Below the pieces are notes generated by a model. That model saw nothing but the letters and a program-made list of their open reading frames with translations, had not been told where the DNA came from and ran no database searches. This document shows, one piece after another, positions 8,227 through 18,604 of a DNA stretch of 64,000 nt. This stretch comes from Chitinophagaceae bacterium (GTDB lineage Bacteria; Bacteroidota; Bacteroidia; Chitinophagales; Chitinophagaceae): contig JAFKGR010000009.1 in assembly GCA_017307735.1 (NCBI GenBank), positions 100,625 to 164,624 of the forward strand. Reading direction: 5' to 3'. The stretch's first letter is position 1. Each line of letters starts with the position of its first letter. A program made the translations under genes and the position numbers.

Positions 8227-10191
8227 ATGTTCAAAAAATCCATTGCAGCGGTTTTTCTTTTGTTCACCGCTTTTTGCACAAGGGCACAAGACAGTTCCCT
8301 GTACAATCATCATGAGATGTTTAATCCGAATTTTTATCCTTCGTCGGTGAATGAATTCAGATTGGCGGACGGCAGGCCGGGCCCAAAGTATTTTACCAAC
8401 AGGGCCAATTATCAAATTGAGGCTTCACTGGATACTTCAAAAAATGAAGTTTCCGGAACCGTTACCATTGAGTATGTCAATAACAGTCCTAAGGATTTAA
8501 ATTTTTTATGGCTTTATCTGGATCAGAACCTGTTCGGACAGGACTCTCGCGGACAGGCAAAGATGCCGGCAACAAGGAGAAGCCGTTATGGTGATGTCAA
8601 TTCAGTTTTTAATGGTGGATTTCATTTACAATCTGTTCAATTGCTTTCTGTAACCAAAGGAAAAGTAACTGCTGCCGATGCCGATACCGTTATTTCCGAT
8701 ACAAGGATGCAGGTGAGATTACCCCAGCCTTTGGCGGCAAACGGAGGGAAGGTTTCATTGAGAATAAAATATAATTACATCGTGCCTCAGGATGGGAGCG
8801 ACCGCACAGGAGTGCTGCAAACAAGGTACGGAAAGATATTTGCCATTGCACAATGGTATCCCCGCATGTGTGTTTTTGACGATGTGGAAGGATGGAATAC
8901 TTTACCCTATCTCGGTGCAGGAGAATTTTACCTGGACTACGGGAATTTTGATTTTTCAATTACCGCTCCCGCCAACATGGTGGTTGTAGGTTCAGGTGAA
9001 CTTACCAATGCTAAAGAGGTTTTGTCTGCAACAGAATACAACAGGTACCGGCAGGCATTTAACAGTGACAAGACCGTTATTATCCGCAGTGCGGCAGATG
9101 TAGAAAATGGTTCCATCAATAAACCGGGAACACGAACCTGGCGTTTTAAAATTGACAATGCCAGGGATGCCTCCTGGGCGGCATCATCAGCTTTCATCTG
9201 GGACGGAGCAAGAATGAATTTACAAAATGGTAAAAAAGCAATAGCTATGAGTGTCTATCCTGTGGAATCCAATGGAAACAATGGTTGGGAACGCAGTACT
9301 GAATATGTGAAAGGGGCAATTGAGGGTTATAGCAAACGATGGTTTAATTATCCTTATCCTTCTGCTGTAAATGTAGCCTGCAATATCAATGGCATGGAAT
9401 ATCCGGCAATTGTTTTCTGTAATTCAAGATCGAGAGCCGGCGGGTTGTGGGGCGTTACCGATCATGAATTTGGCCATACGTGGTTTCCGATGATTGTAGG
9501 CAGCAATGAAAGGAAATATGGATGGATGGATGAAGGTTTTAATACGTTTATTAATGGAATTTCCTCTAAAGATTTTAATAATGGAGAATATGCGCGGAGT
9601 CAAAATAACACCGTGGCAACGTACCGGTATATGTTTGGGCCCAACAGTGAAACCATGATGAGTGAACCAGATGCATTGAAGGAAGCAAATATCGGGATGG
9701 CGCTGTATTTCAAACCAGGTTATGCGTTGGGTCTTTTGAGAAATAATATCCTGGGAGAAAAGAGATTTGATTATGCATTCAGGCTGTATATTCAAAGATG
9801 GGCATACAAACATCCGACTCCATGGGATTTTTTCAGAACGATGGAAAACGCTGCCGGAGAAGACCTGGGATGGTTCTGGCGTGGAATGTTTATTCACAAT
9901 TACAAATTAGATCAGGCCATTACCTCCGTAACTTATGTGAATGACGATCCGGCGAATGGCGCTCTTGTTACCATCAGGAACCTGGATAAGATGGTTATGC
10001 CGGTTTATCTGAAATATACCACGGTTGATGGCAACTCCACAACCATTTATATCCCGGGCGAAGTTTGGCAAAATGGAAATACCTGGATTCAGAAACTAAA
10101 AACCAATCAGAAATTGTCTTCTGTGGAAATCAATCCGGGTAATATTTTCCCAGATATTAACGATGCTAATAATAAGTGGACTGATCAATAA
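8227..10191 (+). CDS. Exported M1-family zinc aminopeptidase-like protein
   Basis: The 654-residue protein has a signal peptide ending near CTRAQ and a mature region of the M1 (gluzincin) metallopeptidase family. The zinc site HEFGH is near residue 413, and the third ligand Glu lies downstream in WMDEGFNTF. The substrate-binding exopeptidase motif is replaced by GMEYPAIVF, a variant common among secreted Bacteroidota M1 enzymes. It probably hydrolyses peptides in the periplasm or at the cell surface. The gene starts 23 bases after folB but is followed by its own terminator. Confidence 0.92.
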   Translation: MFKKSIAAVFLLFTAFCTRAQDSSLYNHHEMFNPNFYPSSVNEFRLADGRPGPKYFTNRANYQIEASLDTSKNEVSGTVTIEYVNNSPKDLNFLWLYLDQNLFGQDSRGQAKMPATRRSRYGDVNSVFNGGFHLQSVQLLSVTKGKVTAADADTVISDTRMQVRLPQPLAANGGKVSLRIKYNYIVPQDGSDRTGVLQTRYGKIFAIAQWYPRMCVFDDVEGWNTLPYLGAGEFYLDYGNFDFSITAPANMVVVGSGELTNAKEVLSATEYNRYRQAFNSDKTVIIRSAADVENGSINKPGTRTWRFKIDNARDASWAASSAFIWDGARMNLQNGKKAIAMSVYPVESNGNNGWERSTEYVKGAIEGYSKRWFNYPYPSAVNVACNINGMEYPAIVFCNSRSRAGGLWGVTDHEFGHTWFPMIVGSNERKYGWMDEGFNTFINGISSKDFNNGEYARSQNNTVATYRYMFGPNSETMMSEPDALKEANIGMALYFKPGYALGLLRNNILGEKRFDYAFRLYIQRWAYKHPTPWDFFRTMENAAGEDLGWFWRGMFIHNYKLDQAITSVTYVNDDPANGALVTIRNLDKMVMPVYLKYTTVDGNSTTIYIPGEVWQNGNTWIQKLKTNQKLSSVEINPGNIFPDINDANNKWTDQ

Positions 10192-10213
10192 TCATTATTT
10201 TTAAAATACAAAG

Positions 10214-10236
10214 CAGCCGGTTTATCCGGCTGTTTT
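10214..10236 (+). terminator. Intrinsic terminator after the M1 peptidase gene
   Basis: CAGCCGG (10214-10220), loop TTTAT, CCGGCTG (10226-10232), then TTTT. Confidence 0.85.
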
Positions 10237-10259
10237 ATTTCGATTAAAAAGGTTACTGT

Positions 10260-10289
10260 TTGGCAAGTTAATTTTTACCATTACTTTTG
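10260..10289 (+). promoter_or_regulatory. Bacteroidota promoter of nrnA
   Basis: TTG (10260-10262), a 19-base spacer, then TACTTTTG (10282-10289) is a full match to the TTG-N19-TAnnTTTG promoter. It ends only nine bases before the chosen ATG, so the transcript leader should be almost absent. It also overlaps and thereby argues against the upstream in-frame TTG at 10287. Confidence 0.7.
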
Positions 10290-10298
10290 CTGCCCTTT

Positions 10299-11306
10299 AT
10301 GCGCCATATACAGGATTTATACGGCAGTTTAGCACAGAAACGAAAAATCGTTGTTACTTTTCATCAAAAACCAGACGGAGATGCAATGGGCTCTGCATTG
10401 GGGCTTTATCATTTTCTGATTCAGTTTGGGCATGAGGTAACAGTGGTTTGCCCCACCAATTGGGCCGGTTTTCTTAACTGGATGCCGGGTACAGATAAAG
10501 TCCTCGATTTTGATCATAAAAAGGAAGCGGCAACTTTAAAAATGAAAGAGGCTGATTGGATATTTTGTCTTGATTTCAATACTCCCGCCCGCACAAAAAA
10601 CATGGAGCCGGTACTCAGGGAGGTAAGTGCCAAAAAGATTTTAATTGATCATCATCAACAACCTTTGGTGGAATTCTTTGATTATGGCATTAGCAATGTT
10701 GACAAGAGTTCTACTGCAGAAATGGTTTATGATTTTATAGAAGACAGTGGAAATGATTCAAAAATCAATTCGGCCATTGCACAATGCCTGTATGCAGGGG
10801 TTATGACCGATACCGGATCTTTCAGATTTCCCAGTACAACGGCCTCGGTGCACCTGATGGTGGCCCGGCTGATGCAAACAGGTTTTGATCATAGCAAAGT
10901 GCATGAGAATTTATTTGATAATTTTCTTGAAAACAGATTCCGTTTTTTTGGCAATACTCTTCTTCACAGGATGGAGGTTTTTTATGAATACAATACTGCG
11001 TTAATTTCGATTCCTCAACATGACCTGATTAAATTCAATATTCAGACAGGTGATACAGAGGGATTGGTAAATTTCCCGTTAAGTATAAGGGGAATCAAAC
11101 TCGCCGCCATTATTATTGACCGTGGAGATGAACGAAAGAGTTCTTTCAGGAGTAAAGGTGAATTTGATGTCAACCGGTTTGCGAGAAAATATTTCAACGG
11201 AGGAGGGCATCCCAATGCCGCCGGAGGGCGTAATACGGAACCACTCGATGAAGTAGTGAAAATTTTTAAGAGGGCACTCAAAGAGAATGAATCACTTTTA
11301 GCATAA
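10299..11306 (+). CDS. nrnA: DHH-family phosphoesterase (NrnA-type nanoRNase / pAp phosphatase)
   Basis: The protein of about 335 residues has the DHH-DHHA1 layout: an N-terminal HQKPDGDAMGSALG metal motif, LDFNTPART, ILIDHHQQP (the DHH signature), GVMTDTGSFRF, and a C-terminal GGGHPNAAGG motif of the DHHA1 substrate-binding domain. NrnA degrades 2-5 nt RNA oligomers and removes the 3-prime phosphate from pAp. The ATG at 10299 is chosen because the promoter element occupies the region upstream. The FKBP lipoprotein gene follows after 22 bases. Confidence 0.92.
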   Translation: MRHIQDLYGSLAQKRKIVVTFHQKPDGDAMGSALGLYHFLIQFGHEVTVVCPTNWAGFLNWMPGTDKVLDFDHKKEAATLKMKEADWIFCLDFNTPARTKNMEPVLREVSAKKILIDHHQQPLVEFFDYGISNVDKSSTAEMVYDFIEDSGNDSKINSAIAQCLYAGVMTDTGSFRFPSTTASVHLMVARLMQTGFDHSKVHENLFDNFLENRFRFFGNTLLHRMEVFYEYNTALISIPQHDLIKFNIQTGDTEGLVNFPLSIRGIKLAAIIIDRGDERKSSFRSKGEFDVNRFARKYFNGGGHPNAAGGRNTEPLDEVVKIFKRALKENESLLA

Positions 11307-11328
11307 CAAAATTTTAAATAAAACATAC

Positions 11329-12327
11329 ATGAATAAAGCAATCTTTCCGGCCTTCATTTTATTTGCAATGATTGGTGCCGGATGTAATTTCGCCAGGTTT
11401 GAGAAAATGCCAAGCGGGCTGGAATATAAAATCATCAAGGGAAACGGCGATAAAGAAATCAAGCCCGGGAATTTTATGGAAGTGAGTATCACTCAGTATT
11501 ACAAAGATTCACTGCTTACTCCTGCATCGGATTCCATTCCTCAAATTGTGCCGGTGGATAGCACCCAGATCCCGGGAGAATATATCAGAATTTTTCTGAA
11601 GGCAAAGAGTGGAGATAGTATCATAACGAGGATATCTACTGATACAGTTGCCAAGCACAATCCTCTTCCTCCTTTTGCAAAGCCGCATGAGTTTTTCAGC
11701 ACCAGGTTTAAGATTCAGAATATCTATGCAACCCAGGAAGAAGCTATGAAAGCATCTGTTGAATTGCGTCAAAGAGCCATGCGTTCCGATTCTATCGCAA
11801 TGGAGAAACAAAAGGGAATAGATGATGCAACACTTAAAGATTATTTGACAAAAAATAAAATCAATGCTGTTCGCACACCCGAAGGAACTTATGTTGAAGT
11901 AACCAGGCAGGGAACCGGTGCGCAGGTTGACACGGGTAAAGCAGTCAGCGTATTGTATAAAGGAAAGTTGCTGAATGGAAAAATTTTTGACGAAAGCTAT
12001 GATTCAACCGGCAAGCCAACCAAACCATACACTTTTGTTGTAGGTAAGATGGGCGCTATTCCGGGATGGAGCGACGGCATGGTTTATTTCAAGGAAGGCG
12101 GAGAAGGAAAATTATTTATCCCTTCAGGAAGAGCCTATGGTTCGAGGGGCGCTGGTGCTGATATCAAGCCAAATACGCCGATTATGTTTGAGGTACAAAT
12201 CACCAAAGTAATGTCGGATGCGGAATATCAAAAAGAATTGGATCAGCAGAGAAAACAATTTGAAGCTCTTCAGAAAGAACAACAGGAGAAAATGAAGCAG
12301 CAACAAAATAATCAACCCAAGAAATAA
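11329..12327 (+). CDS. FKBP-type peptidyl-prolyl isomerase lipoprotein
   Basis: The 332-residue protein has a lipoprotein signal ending in MIGAGC (Cys near residue 19), so it should be anchored to a membrane in the envelope. The C-terminal FKBP domain (about 185-300) contains VSVLYKGKLLNGKIFDESYD, VVGKMGAIPGWSDGM, GEGKLFIPSGRAYGSRGAG and PNTPIMFEVQI. The N-terminal part (GLEYKIIKGNG, PGNFMEVSITQYY) looks like a second, divergent FKBP copy without the usual active-site aromatic residues. The C-terminus is a Q/K-rich coil. The expected role is folding of periplasmic or outer-membrane proteins. Confidence 0.9.
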   Translation: MNKAIFPAFILFAMIGAGCNFARFEKMPSGLEYKIIKGNGDKEIKPGNFMEVSITQYYKDSLLTPASDSIPQIVPVDSTQIPGEYIRIFLKAKSGDSIITRISTDTVAKHNPLPPFAKPHEFFSTRFKIQNIYATQEEAMKASVELRQRAMRSDSIAMEKQKGIDDATLKDYLTKNKINAVRTPEGTYVEVTRQGTGAQVDTGKAVSVLYKGKLLNGKIFDESYDSTGKPTKPYTFVVGKMGAIPGWSDGMVYFKEGGEGKLFIPSGRAYGSRGAGADIKPNTPIMFEVQITKVMSDAEYQKELDQQRKQFEALQKEQQEKMKQQQNNQPKK

Positions 12328-12348
12328 TTTCTTTAAAATATCAAAAGG

Positions 12349-12382
12349 TGCCATGACCTGAAAAGGTTGTGGCATTTTTTTT
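12349..12382 (+). terminator. Intrinsic terminator after the FKBP gene
   Basis: TGCCATGACC pairs with GGTTGTGGCA (two G-U pairs) across a TGAAAA loop, followed by eight T. Confidence 0.85.
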
Positions 12383-12511
12383 CGACCTTTATTTAAACAA
12401 CGTATGACCAAATGGTTTTTACTTTTATTTTCTAACCTGATTTTTTAATTGTGAATGACGGTGGTCATTAAATTGAAGGATTGATTTTTGTTCTCTTAGA
12501 ATTTTTAAAGA

Positions 12512-13480
12512 ATGATCGAAGTAAGTCGCCTTAAAAAATATTTTGGAAATATTCGCGCAGTTGATGACATATCTTTTTCGGTAAAAGATGGTGAACGTTT
12601 TATATTACTGGGGACAAGCGGCAGCGGAAAAACAACCACCTTAAAAATGCTCAACCGCCTGATTGAACCGGATGAAGGAACTGTGACGATTGATGGGAAA
12701 CGTCATGATGATCAACCCGTCGAATTGCTGCGGCGCCAAATGGGATATGTGTTGCAGAATACCGGATTGTTTCCTCATTATACCATTGAAGAAAATATTT
12801 CTATCGTTCCAGACCTGTTGGGCTGGGATAAGGACAAAACAAAAAAAAGGATTGCAGAGCTGTTGATAAAATTTCATTTGCCACCTGAAACCTATATGGC
12901 ATTGTATCCGGCGCAGCTCAGCGGAGGCCAGCAACAGAGAGTCGGATTTGCCAGGGCGCTTGTAGCAAATCCGCCCATTCTTTTGATGGACGAACCCCTG
13001 GGTGCATTGGACCCGGTTACGAGGCAGCAAATAAAAGGCGAATTCAAAAAGCTGAATGAATTAAAAGGCAAAACTATAATATTAGTAACGCATGATATTT
13101 CTGAAGCGATTGAACTGGGAAACCGGATATGTGTGATGGACGGAGGTAAAATACAACAAACCGGAAGTGCACAAGAATTGTTGCTTCATCCGAAAAATGA
13201 ATTTGTAAAACATTTCTTTTCGCATAATCATTTTCTTCTTCAGTTAAATGCTTTTCATCTTGCCGATATTACCTCATACCTTCAAGAAGCATCTTCCCCC
13301 GGCAAAATATCCGAACTCAACCCTGCAAGTACTTTGATGGAGGTGGTCGGAGAATTATCTTCTTTTGCAACGGCCAAAGATGGAATTGTTTTTCATGATG
13401 AAAAAGCGGATAAATTTTTCAGGATAGATATGGTGTCGCTGTTCACTGCTGTTCAACAAAAATTAAATCCCGGGCAATGA
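12512..13480 (+). CDS. Osmoprotectant (betaine/carnitine/choline) ABC transporter ATPase, OpuCA-like
   Basis: This 322-residue ATPase powers uptake of quaternary-amine compatible solutes. Walker A GTSGSGKTT (about 34-42), the signature LSGGQQQRVGFARAL, Walker B ILLMDEPLGALDP and the switch VTHDISEA are intact. The residues after about 235 replace the tandem CBS domains of many OpuCA/ProV proteins with a short region of no clear fold, so ionic-strength sensing by CBS domains is not evident. Its stop overlaps the start of the next gene (ATGA), which indicates translational coupling to the permease-binding-protein fusion. Confidence 0.9.
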   Translation: MIEVSRLKKYFGNIRAVDDISFSVKDGERFILLGTSGSGKTTTLKMLNRLIEPDEGTVTIDGKRHDDQPVELLRRQMGYVLQNTGLFPHYTIEENISIVPDLLGWDKDKTKKRIAELLIKFHLPPETYMALYPAQLSGGQQQRVGFARALVANPPILLMDEPLGALDPVTRQQIKGEFKKLNELKGKTIILVTHDISEAIELGNRICVMDGGKIQQTGSAQELLLHPKNEFVKHFFSHNHFLLQLNAFHLADITSYLQEASSPGKISELNPASTLMEVVGELSSFATAKDGIVFHDEKADKFFRIDMVSLFTAVQQKLNPGQ

Positions 13481-15048
13481 TGGAAACCATGAATGAATTT
13501 TTCAAATTTGTTAACCAGGAGTCTGATAAACTTCTTCAACAGGCGCTTGTTCATTCAGGGCTTACTTTTTTGTCATTGTTTATTGCCATTCTGGTAAGTG
13601 TTCCCCTGGGGATACTGATCAGCAGAAGAAGAAAACTTTCGGGAACCGTTCTTGGAATTGCAGGGATTTTGCAGACCATTCCGAGTATTGCTTTATTGGG
13701 TTTTATGATTCCTTTGTTGGGCATAGGCGCCAGGCCTGCAATCGTCGCCTTATTTCTTTATGCACTTCTGCCTATAATCAGGAATACCTATACGGGAATT
13801 GTCGGGGTGGATGCAAATGTGAAGGAAGCTGCAATGGCAATGGGCATGACCGATTGGCAAATTTTGTGGAAGGTTGAGTTGCCTCTGGCGTTTCCGGTTA
13901 TTCTTGCAGGTATAAGGACTGCCACTGTCATTACAGTTGGAGTGGCTACGCTGGCTGCATACATTGCTGCTGGTGGATTAGGAGAATTTATTTTCGGAGG
14001 CATTGCATTGAATAATTCTGCTATGATTCTTGCCGGTGCAATACCGGCTGCTTTACTTGCATTGTTCTTCGATTTTCTTTTGTCCCGGTTACAGCACGTC
14101 AGGATTAAAAAGATCAAACGGGTGTTGGTCACCGGATGTATTTTATTTATTGCCATATCCTCGCTCTACTTTGTTCCGTCGGTTTTCGGAAGTAAACTGC
14201 TTGCAGGATTTCCTCCTGAATTTATGGGAAGGAATGATGGTTTTCCTGCATTAAAAAACAGGTATCATTTAAAGATAAATACCGTTGTGATCGGGCAGGC
14301 GCTTCTTTACGATGCATTAAAGGAAAAGCAAATTGATGTAATCAGCGGATATTCTACAGAGGGAAGAATCAAAGCGTTTCATTTGAAAATTTTACAGGAT
14401 GATAAACATATTTTTCCTCCATATTTTGCTGCGCCCCTGGTCAGGGAAGATATTTTGAAAAGCTATCCCGAATTGCAATCGACTCTTAATTTGTTATCTG
14501 GAAAAATAAATGATTCACTTATGACAGAGATGAATTACAGAGTAGATTATTTGCACGAAAGCCCCGGGGAAGTGGCCAAAGATTTTCTTGAAAAAAAAGG
14601 TCTTTATCAAAATCCGCGAAACGGTCATAAAGGAACTGTAAGAATCGGATCGAAAATATTTACGGAACAGTATATCCTGGCTGAAATGTATAAAATGTTG
14701 ATTGAGGGTTATACGGATTTGAATGTGACGCAGCGCACCGGGCTGGGTGGTACACAGATTTGTTTTGGGGCATTGACCAATAACCAGATTGACCTTTATC
14801 CGGAATATACAGGTACGGGGCTGCAAGTCATTTTATCTACGCCTCAGCGCGTGGTCGATTCTCTTGGCGGCAATGAAAATGAAGTTTATAATTATGTAAA
14901 ATCAGAATTCAAAAAACAATTTAATATCGAATGGCTGAAACCAATTGGATTTAATAATACGTATGCTGTAATGATGCGGCAACACCAGTCTGAAAGATTG
15001 GGAATTACAACTATTTCCCGGCTTGTAAATTATCTGTCAAAAAAATGA
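13477..15048 (+). CDS. Osmoprotectant ABC permease fused to a circularly permuted substrate-binding domain
   Basis: This 523-residue fusion has an OpuCB-type permease (about 1-212; TIPSIALLGFMIPLLGIGARPAI, EAAMAMGMTDWQIL EAA loop), one more membrane helix (about 213-235), and a betaine/choline-binding domain outside the membrane. The two halves of the binding domain are swapped. The part normally at the C-terminus (FPPEFMGRNDGFPAL to VAKDFLEKKGL, about 245-375) comes first. The part normally at the N-terminus (RIGSKIFTEQYILAEM, TGLGGTQICFGAL, LYPEYTGTGL, GFNNTYAVMMR, about 388-515) comes last. All expected blocks are present, so the protein is probably active. The two genes make a complete importer. 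Confidence 0.9.
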   Translation: MMETMNEFFKFVNQESDKLLQQALVHSGLTFLSLFIAILVSVPLGILISRRRKLSGTVLGIAGILQTIPSIALLGFMIPLLGIGARPAIVALFLYALLPIIRNTYTGIVGVDANVKEAAMAMGMTDWQILWKVELPLAFPVILAGIRTATVITVGVATLAAYIAAGGLGEFIFGGIALNNSAMILAGAIPAALLALFFDFLLSRLQHVRIKKIKRVLVTGCILFIAISSLYFVPSVFGSKLLAGFPPEFMGRNDGFPALKNRYHLKINTVVIGQALLYDALKEKQIDVISGYSTEGRIKAFHLKILQDDKHIFPPYFAAPLVREDILKSYPELQSTLNLLSGKINDSLMTEMNYRVDYLHESPGEVAKDFLEKKGLYQNPRNGHKGTVRIGSKIFTEQYILAEMYKMLIEGYTDLNVTQRTGLGGTQICFGALTNNQIDLYPEYTGTGLQVILSTPQRVVDSLGGNENEVYNYVKSEFKKQFNIEWLKPIGFNNTYAVMMRQHQSERLGITTISRLVNYLSKK

Positions 15049-15090
15049 GGATTGGTCTTGTGGCCGGTTTTGATCTTTCTGAACGGGTAT

Positions 15091-15810
15091 TCAAATAAAA
15101 ATTGACCATTGAAATCTTTGTGTATTGGATCCCCACTGCGTAAAGAAGCTTTCGATTTGTTTTTTCAATTGTGAATTATTGACTTTGGTCCCTTTGGCAG
15201 GTGGAATTATTTTTTCATTCTTTGAATCCCCAATCTCAACTTTGGTTGCATACCATGTGGTATGAAGCCTGTTGATTACAAGCCCAAGAATAGTTCCGGG
15301 TAATCCGTGAAAACTTTCGGGCCCGCCCGGCAATACAATTTCATCCGTATAAAATGCAACTACAAAAACGGAGTCAAACAATATGGTTGTAGCCCTCCTG
15401 CAATTGAAACCTGCAATTTCGCGGAAGTCGTTTTTTATTTTCCAATTCAGGTTCTTGAGGCTGTCATTGATGAGGAAAGTTTTTTCAAATACATTTTTGG
15501 TAGAAGTGTAGGTGCCGGCCTTGAAATCAGAATAAACTATATTGTTAGTTGCTACTAAATCAAAAATGTTTTTTTGTTGATTGTTTGCAGGAGAATAAAG
15601 AGATTGATTTTGGTTAAATTCCAAAGTAAAGAGATCTGTTTTAAACTGGGGATTTGCTTTTTTGAATTGTTCTGCAAAGTCTCCCTGTATGTTGGCCCAT
15701 ACATTCAGTTTACGTTCGTAGGTGATTTTTCCGGCCTTGATAAATTGGGGTTGTGCAGCTAAGGTCAGGCTCAGAAAACAAACGATAAAAGTTGAGAGGA
15801 TCTGCTTCAT
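15091..15810 (-). CDS. GLPGLI family protein
   Basis: The 239-residue exported protein has a signal peptide (residues 1-19, ending near TLAAQ) and the family hallmark SFHGLPGTILGL (about residues 180-191), together with the conserved NDFREIAGFNCRRA block. GLPGLI proteins are Bacteroidota-specific, usually sit beside an outer-membrane beta-barrel/TonB receptor, and have no proven function; a link to metal or peptide handling has been suggested. Here it follows the receptor gene by 13 bases in the same operon. This copy has T instead of L in the name motif (GLPGTI). Confidence 0.9.
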   Translation of the reverse strand: MKQILSTFIVCFLSLTLAAQPQFIKAGKITYERKLNVWANIQGDFAEQFKKANPQFKTDLFTLEFNQNQSLYSPANNQQKNIFDLVATNNIVYSDFKAGTYTSTKNVFEKTFLINDSLKNLNWKIKNDFREIAGFNCRRATTILFDSVFVVAFYTDEIVLPGGPESFHGLPGTILGLVINRLHTTWYATKVEIGDSKNEKIIPPAKGTKVNNSQLKKQIESFFTQWGSNTQRFQWSIFI

Positions 15811-15823
15811 CTTTTTTCTTTTT

Positions 15824-18604
15824 TTAAAGTTTGATTCCGTTTATTCCTTCGGGAGCTTTTCCACCTTTGTTTACGAAATTATAGGTAAGTGTCAGTAATC
15901 CGTAAGAGCCGAAAGTTAAATATCGTTGCTCCTGGATTGTTCCGCTGAATTCGTATCTGGTATAACCCTTTGCCTGGTCCAACAAATCGTGCCATGCAAA
16001 CCTGAGCGTCATTACATCGTTTTTTAAAAATTTCCTTTCTATGTAAGCATTCCACAAAACCAGGTTGTTGTTTTGATCGAAAGTGGTGGTCTTTTGTTTC
16101 AATTGGAAGCTGATATCCGAGCCAAATTCAAGGCGCCAGGGCAACTGATAATCTCCGTCAACACTCATGTCTGATGTCCAGTAAGAGGCTTTTGAAACTT
16201 TGCTGATGGTTGATTTTGATGAACGATAGGCAGGTTGGATGGTTATGTTTAGTTCATAAACATTCGGTTTTCTTGCATTGAATTGGGTACGCCAGGCAAG
16301 ATTTGTGGTGTTGGTAATGTTATTAAGATTATTCACAAAAGAAGAATATCTGTAAATCCAAAGAATAGGCCCGGTACCGTATCGCCAGTTGGATTTTCCA
16401 ATCTTGTTATTCAGGGAACCGAATAAACCGGCTGAATAGTTTCCGCTGGTATTCATGAATTGGGTAACTCTTCTTCCGCGGTTATCTATAAAGTACCCGG
16501 TTGTAATGTCATTTTGGGTGAGAGAAAAGTTTCCGCCAAAAAACATGTACCTGCCGCTCAACACCTGAAAGTTTGTGTACATTAACTGGGCAGTATGGTT
16601 GAAACTTTGTTTCAGGTTTGGATTTCCCACCACAACATTAAGCGGGTCAGTATTGTCGACAAGGGGTTGAATCTGATTGATTGACGGCTGCGTCGTTGAT
16701 CCGCTATAGTTAAAATTCAGGTTGCTGAAAGAACTGAATTTATAAATAAATGAGGCCTGTGGATAGAAATTGACATAGCTGTACCTGCGGCTGGTATCTT
16801 TGAACAGATCATCCTGATGGAAAGCCGTATTGCTGATGCTTCCGCCAAAACTCAGATTCACCTTATTTTTGGTAAACCGGTAATTGATCCCGCCTTTATT
16901 TGTAATGTAGTTGTATTTGAATTTATTACTGAGGCTATCCACAAGTGTTTCATATTTTCCATCCAGGCTTTTATTAAAACTCAATTGTTCCCTGGTTGAA
17001 TTATTTAGCCCGAAGGAATAAATAAATACCAGAAAGCTGACATTGGAAAGAGGCTGGGTATAGGTGGCTTCTGAATTGAAAGAATGATTTGTGTTATTTC
17101 TTATTTTCTTTTGGTCTGTAACGGAAGACTGAATTACGTTTCCACTTCCATTAAAGAATTTAGAGTTGTTGAAAAGTAACCCGTTTTCTTTGCTGTCGAA
17201 ATAGGATTGATTTACACTCAGTGAAAATGTATTTCCTTTTCTTTTGAATTTTTTGCGGTAAAGGATGCCGATCTTTTCTGAGCCATTGTTATTATCCGTC
17301 TGATTTTGGGTATTGCTGTTGTTTACAACCTGTTTATTTTCGGCAAAATTGGCAGAGCTGGATGATGTATTGTATTTATCTGTTCCCTTGTAGGCATTCA
17401 GATTCAATTGGAGAGAGGATGTTGAATCAAGTCCGATATCGAGTTTTCCAAAAGCATTGTGACGGGTTCTGTTTGAATGGGTTTCGGAACTGTCACTTGA
17501 AAAGAACAGAGAATCGAGTAAAGCATTTTGTGAAAAGTTGTTTGAACGGCTGAGTACCTTCAGGCTATTGAAAAGGTAGTTGGATGAGAGGTTGTATTTG
17601 TCGTTATTCCATTTGTTGCCATAATACAAACCGGCTTTTACACTTTCCGGAAGTCCGGTTCCATTGTAGTTGCCGCTTCCCATGACATCTCCCGAGGATC
17701 CGTGGATTGTAATATTTCCCGTTTCCGCATCCACAGACATATTATTTGAATTAAATCCATAATTGCCGGCATTCTGCCAGTCGAGACCCGTTTCGCTGGT
17801 AGAACTTCCAATGGCGAAGGCTGCTAGTTTTCTCTTGGCTTTGAAGGCATTGATCATGGCCTGCAGGTTGTAATATTGATCAAGCCCCCCGGCGGACACT
17901 TTTCCAAAATATCCTTTTTTGGCATCATCCTTCAATTGCAGGTTGATGGTTTTTTGTTTGGTTCCGTCATCAATTCCGGAAAATTCAGCCTGATCGCTTT
18001 TCTTGTCAAACACCTGTACTTTTTGAACTGCGTCGGCGCGCAGGTTCCTGGTTGCAATAGTCGGATCATCACTGAAAAATTCATCTCCATCTACAAGTAT
18101 TTTCTGGACTGTTTGTCCCTGGGCAGTTATTTTGCCGTCTTTATCCACCTGAATTCCCGGCAGTTCTTTTAAAAGATCCTCCACATTAGCATTAGGCTTC
18201 ACCCTGAAACTGTCGGCCATGTATTCCGTCGTATCGCCTTTGATACGTATGGCCTGTTGAGTTACAATGACCGTTTCAAGCAATTTGGCTTTTGGTGTCA
18301 AAATGATTTTTCCCAGATTGATGGGTTGCCTGTTTACTTTTAGTGGAAATACATAATCTGCAAAAGAAGGGTAGGTAACAAGCATTAAATAAGATCCTTC
18401 AGGAAGGGCATCGGAAAAGTTCCCGAGATTATCTGTCCTGACAAAAGAAGCCAGCGTAGAATCTGATGCATTCAAAAAAGAAACCACAGCAAGGGGTAAT
18501 TTCTTGTTTTCAATACTGTCACCAACACTCCCTTTTACCGGGATTGTTTGTGCTCTTAATAAAAAAGGGCTGAATAATATTGTCAACAATAAGATTCTCT
18601 TCAT
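15824..18604 (-). CDS. TonB-dependent receptor-like outer membrane beta-barrel protein
   Basis: The 926-residue outer-membrane protein has a signal peptide, a carboxypeptidase-regulatory-like N-terminal domain (about 22-110), a plug-like segment (NVEDLLKELPGIQVDKDGKITAQGQTV split by the usual KILVDGDEFFSDDP motif, about 135-185) and a long barrel of the outer-membrane-beta-barrel type 3 group ending in TLTYNFVNKGG. Family members import ligands bound outside the cell with TonB energy, or act as barrels without known ligand. Pairing with a GLPGLI gene is the normal arrangement for this subgroup. Confidence 0.92.
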   Translation of the reverse strand: MKRILLLTILFSPFLLRAQTIPVKGSVGDSIENKKLPLAVVSFLNASDSTLASFVRTDNLGNFSDALPEGSYLMLVTYPSFADYVFPLKVNRQPINLGKIILTPKAKLLETVIVTQQAIRIKGDTTEYMADSFRVKPNANVEDLLKELPGIQVDKDGKITAQGQTVQKILVDGDEFFSDDPTIATRNLRADAVQKVQVFDKKSDQAEFSGIDDGTKQKTINLQLKDDAKKGYFGKVSAGGLDQYYNLQAMINAFKAKRKLAAFAIGSSTSETGLDWQNAGNYGFNSNNMSVDAETGNITIHGSSGDVMGSGNYNGTGLPESVKAGLYYGNKWNNDKYNLSSNYLFNSLKVLSRSNNFSQNALLDSLFFSSDSSETHSNRTRHNAFGKLDIGLDSTSSLQLNLNAYKGTDKYNTSSSSANFAENKQVVNNSNTQNQTDNNNGSEKIGILYRKKFKRKGNTFSLSVNQSYFDSKENGLLFNNSKFFNGSGNVIQSSVTDQKKIRNNTNHSFNSEATYTQPLSNVSFLVFIYSFGLNNSTREQLSFNKSLDGKYETLVDSLSNKFKYNYITNKGGINYRFTKNKVNLSFGGSISNTAFHQDDLFKDTSRRYSYVNFYPQASFIYKFSSFSNLNFNYSGSTTQPSINQIQPLVDNTDPLNVVVGNPNLKQSFNHTAQLMYTNFQVLSGRYMFFGGNFSLTQNDITTGYFIDNRGRRVTQFMNTSGNYSAGLFGSLNNKIGKSNWRYGTGPILWIYRYSSFVNNLNNITNTTNLAWRTQFNARKPNVYELNITIQPAYRSSKSTISKVSKASYWTSDMSVDGDYQLPWRLEFGSDISFQLKQKTTTFDQNNNLVLWNAYIERKFLKNDVMTLRFAWHDLLDQAKGYTRYEFSGTIQEQRYLTFGSYGLLTLTYNFVNKGGKAPEGINGIKL

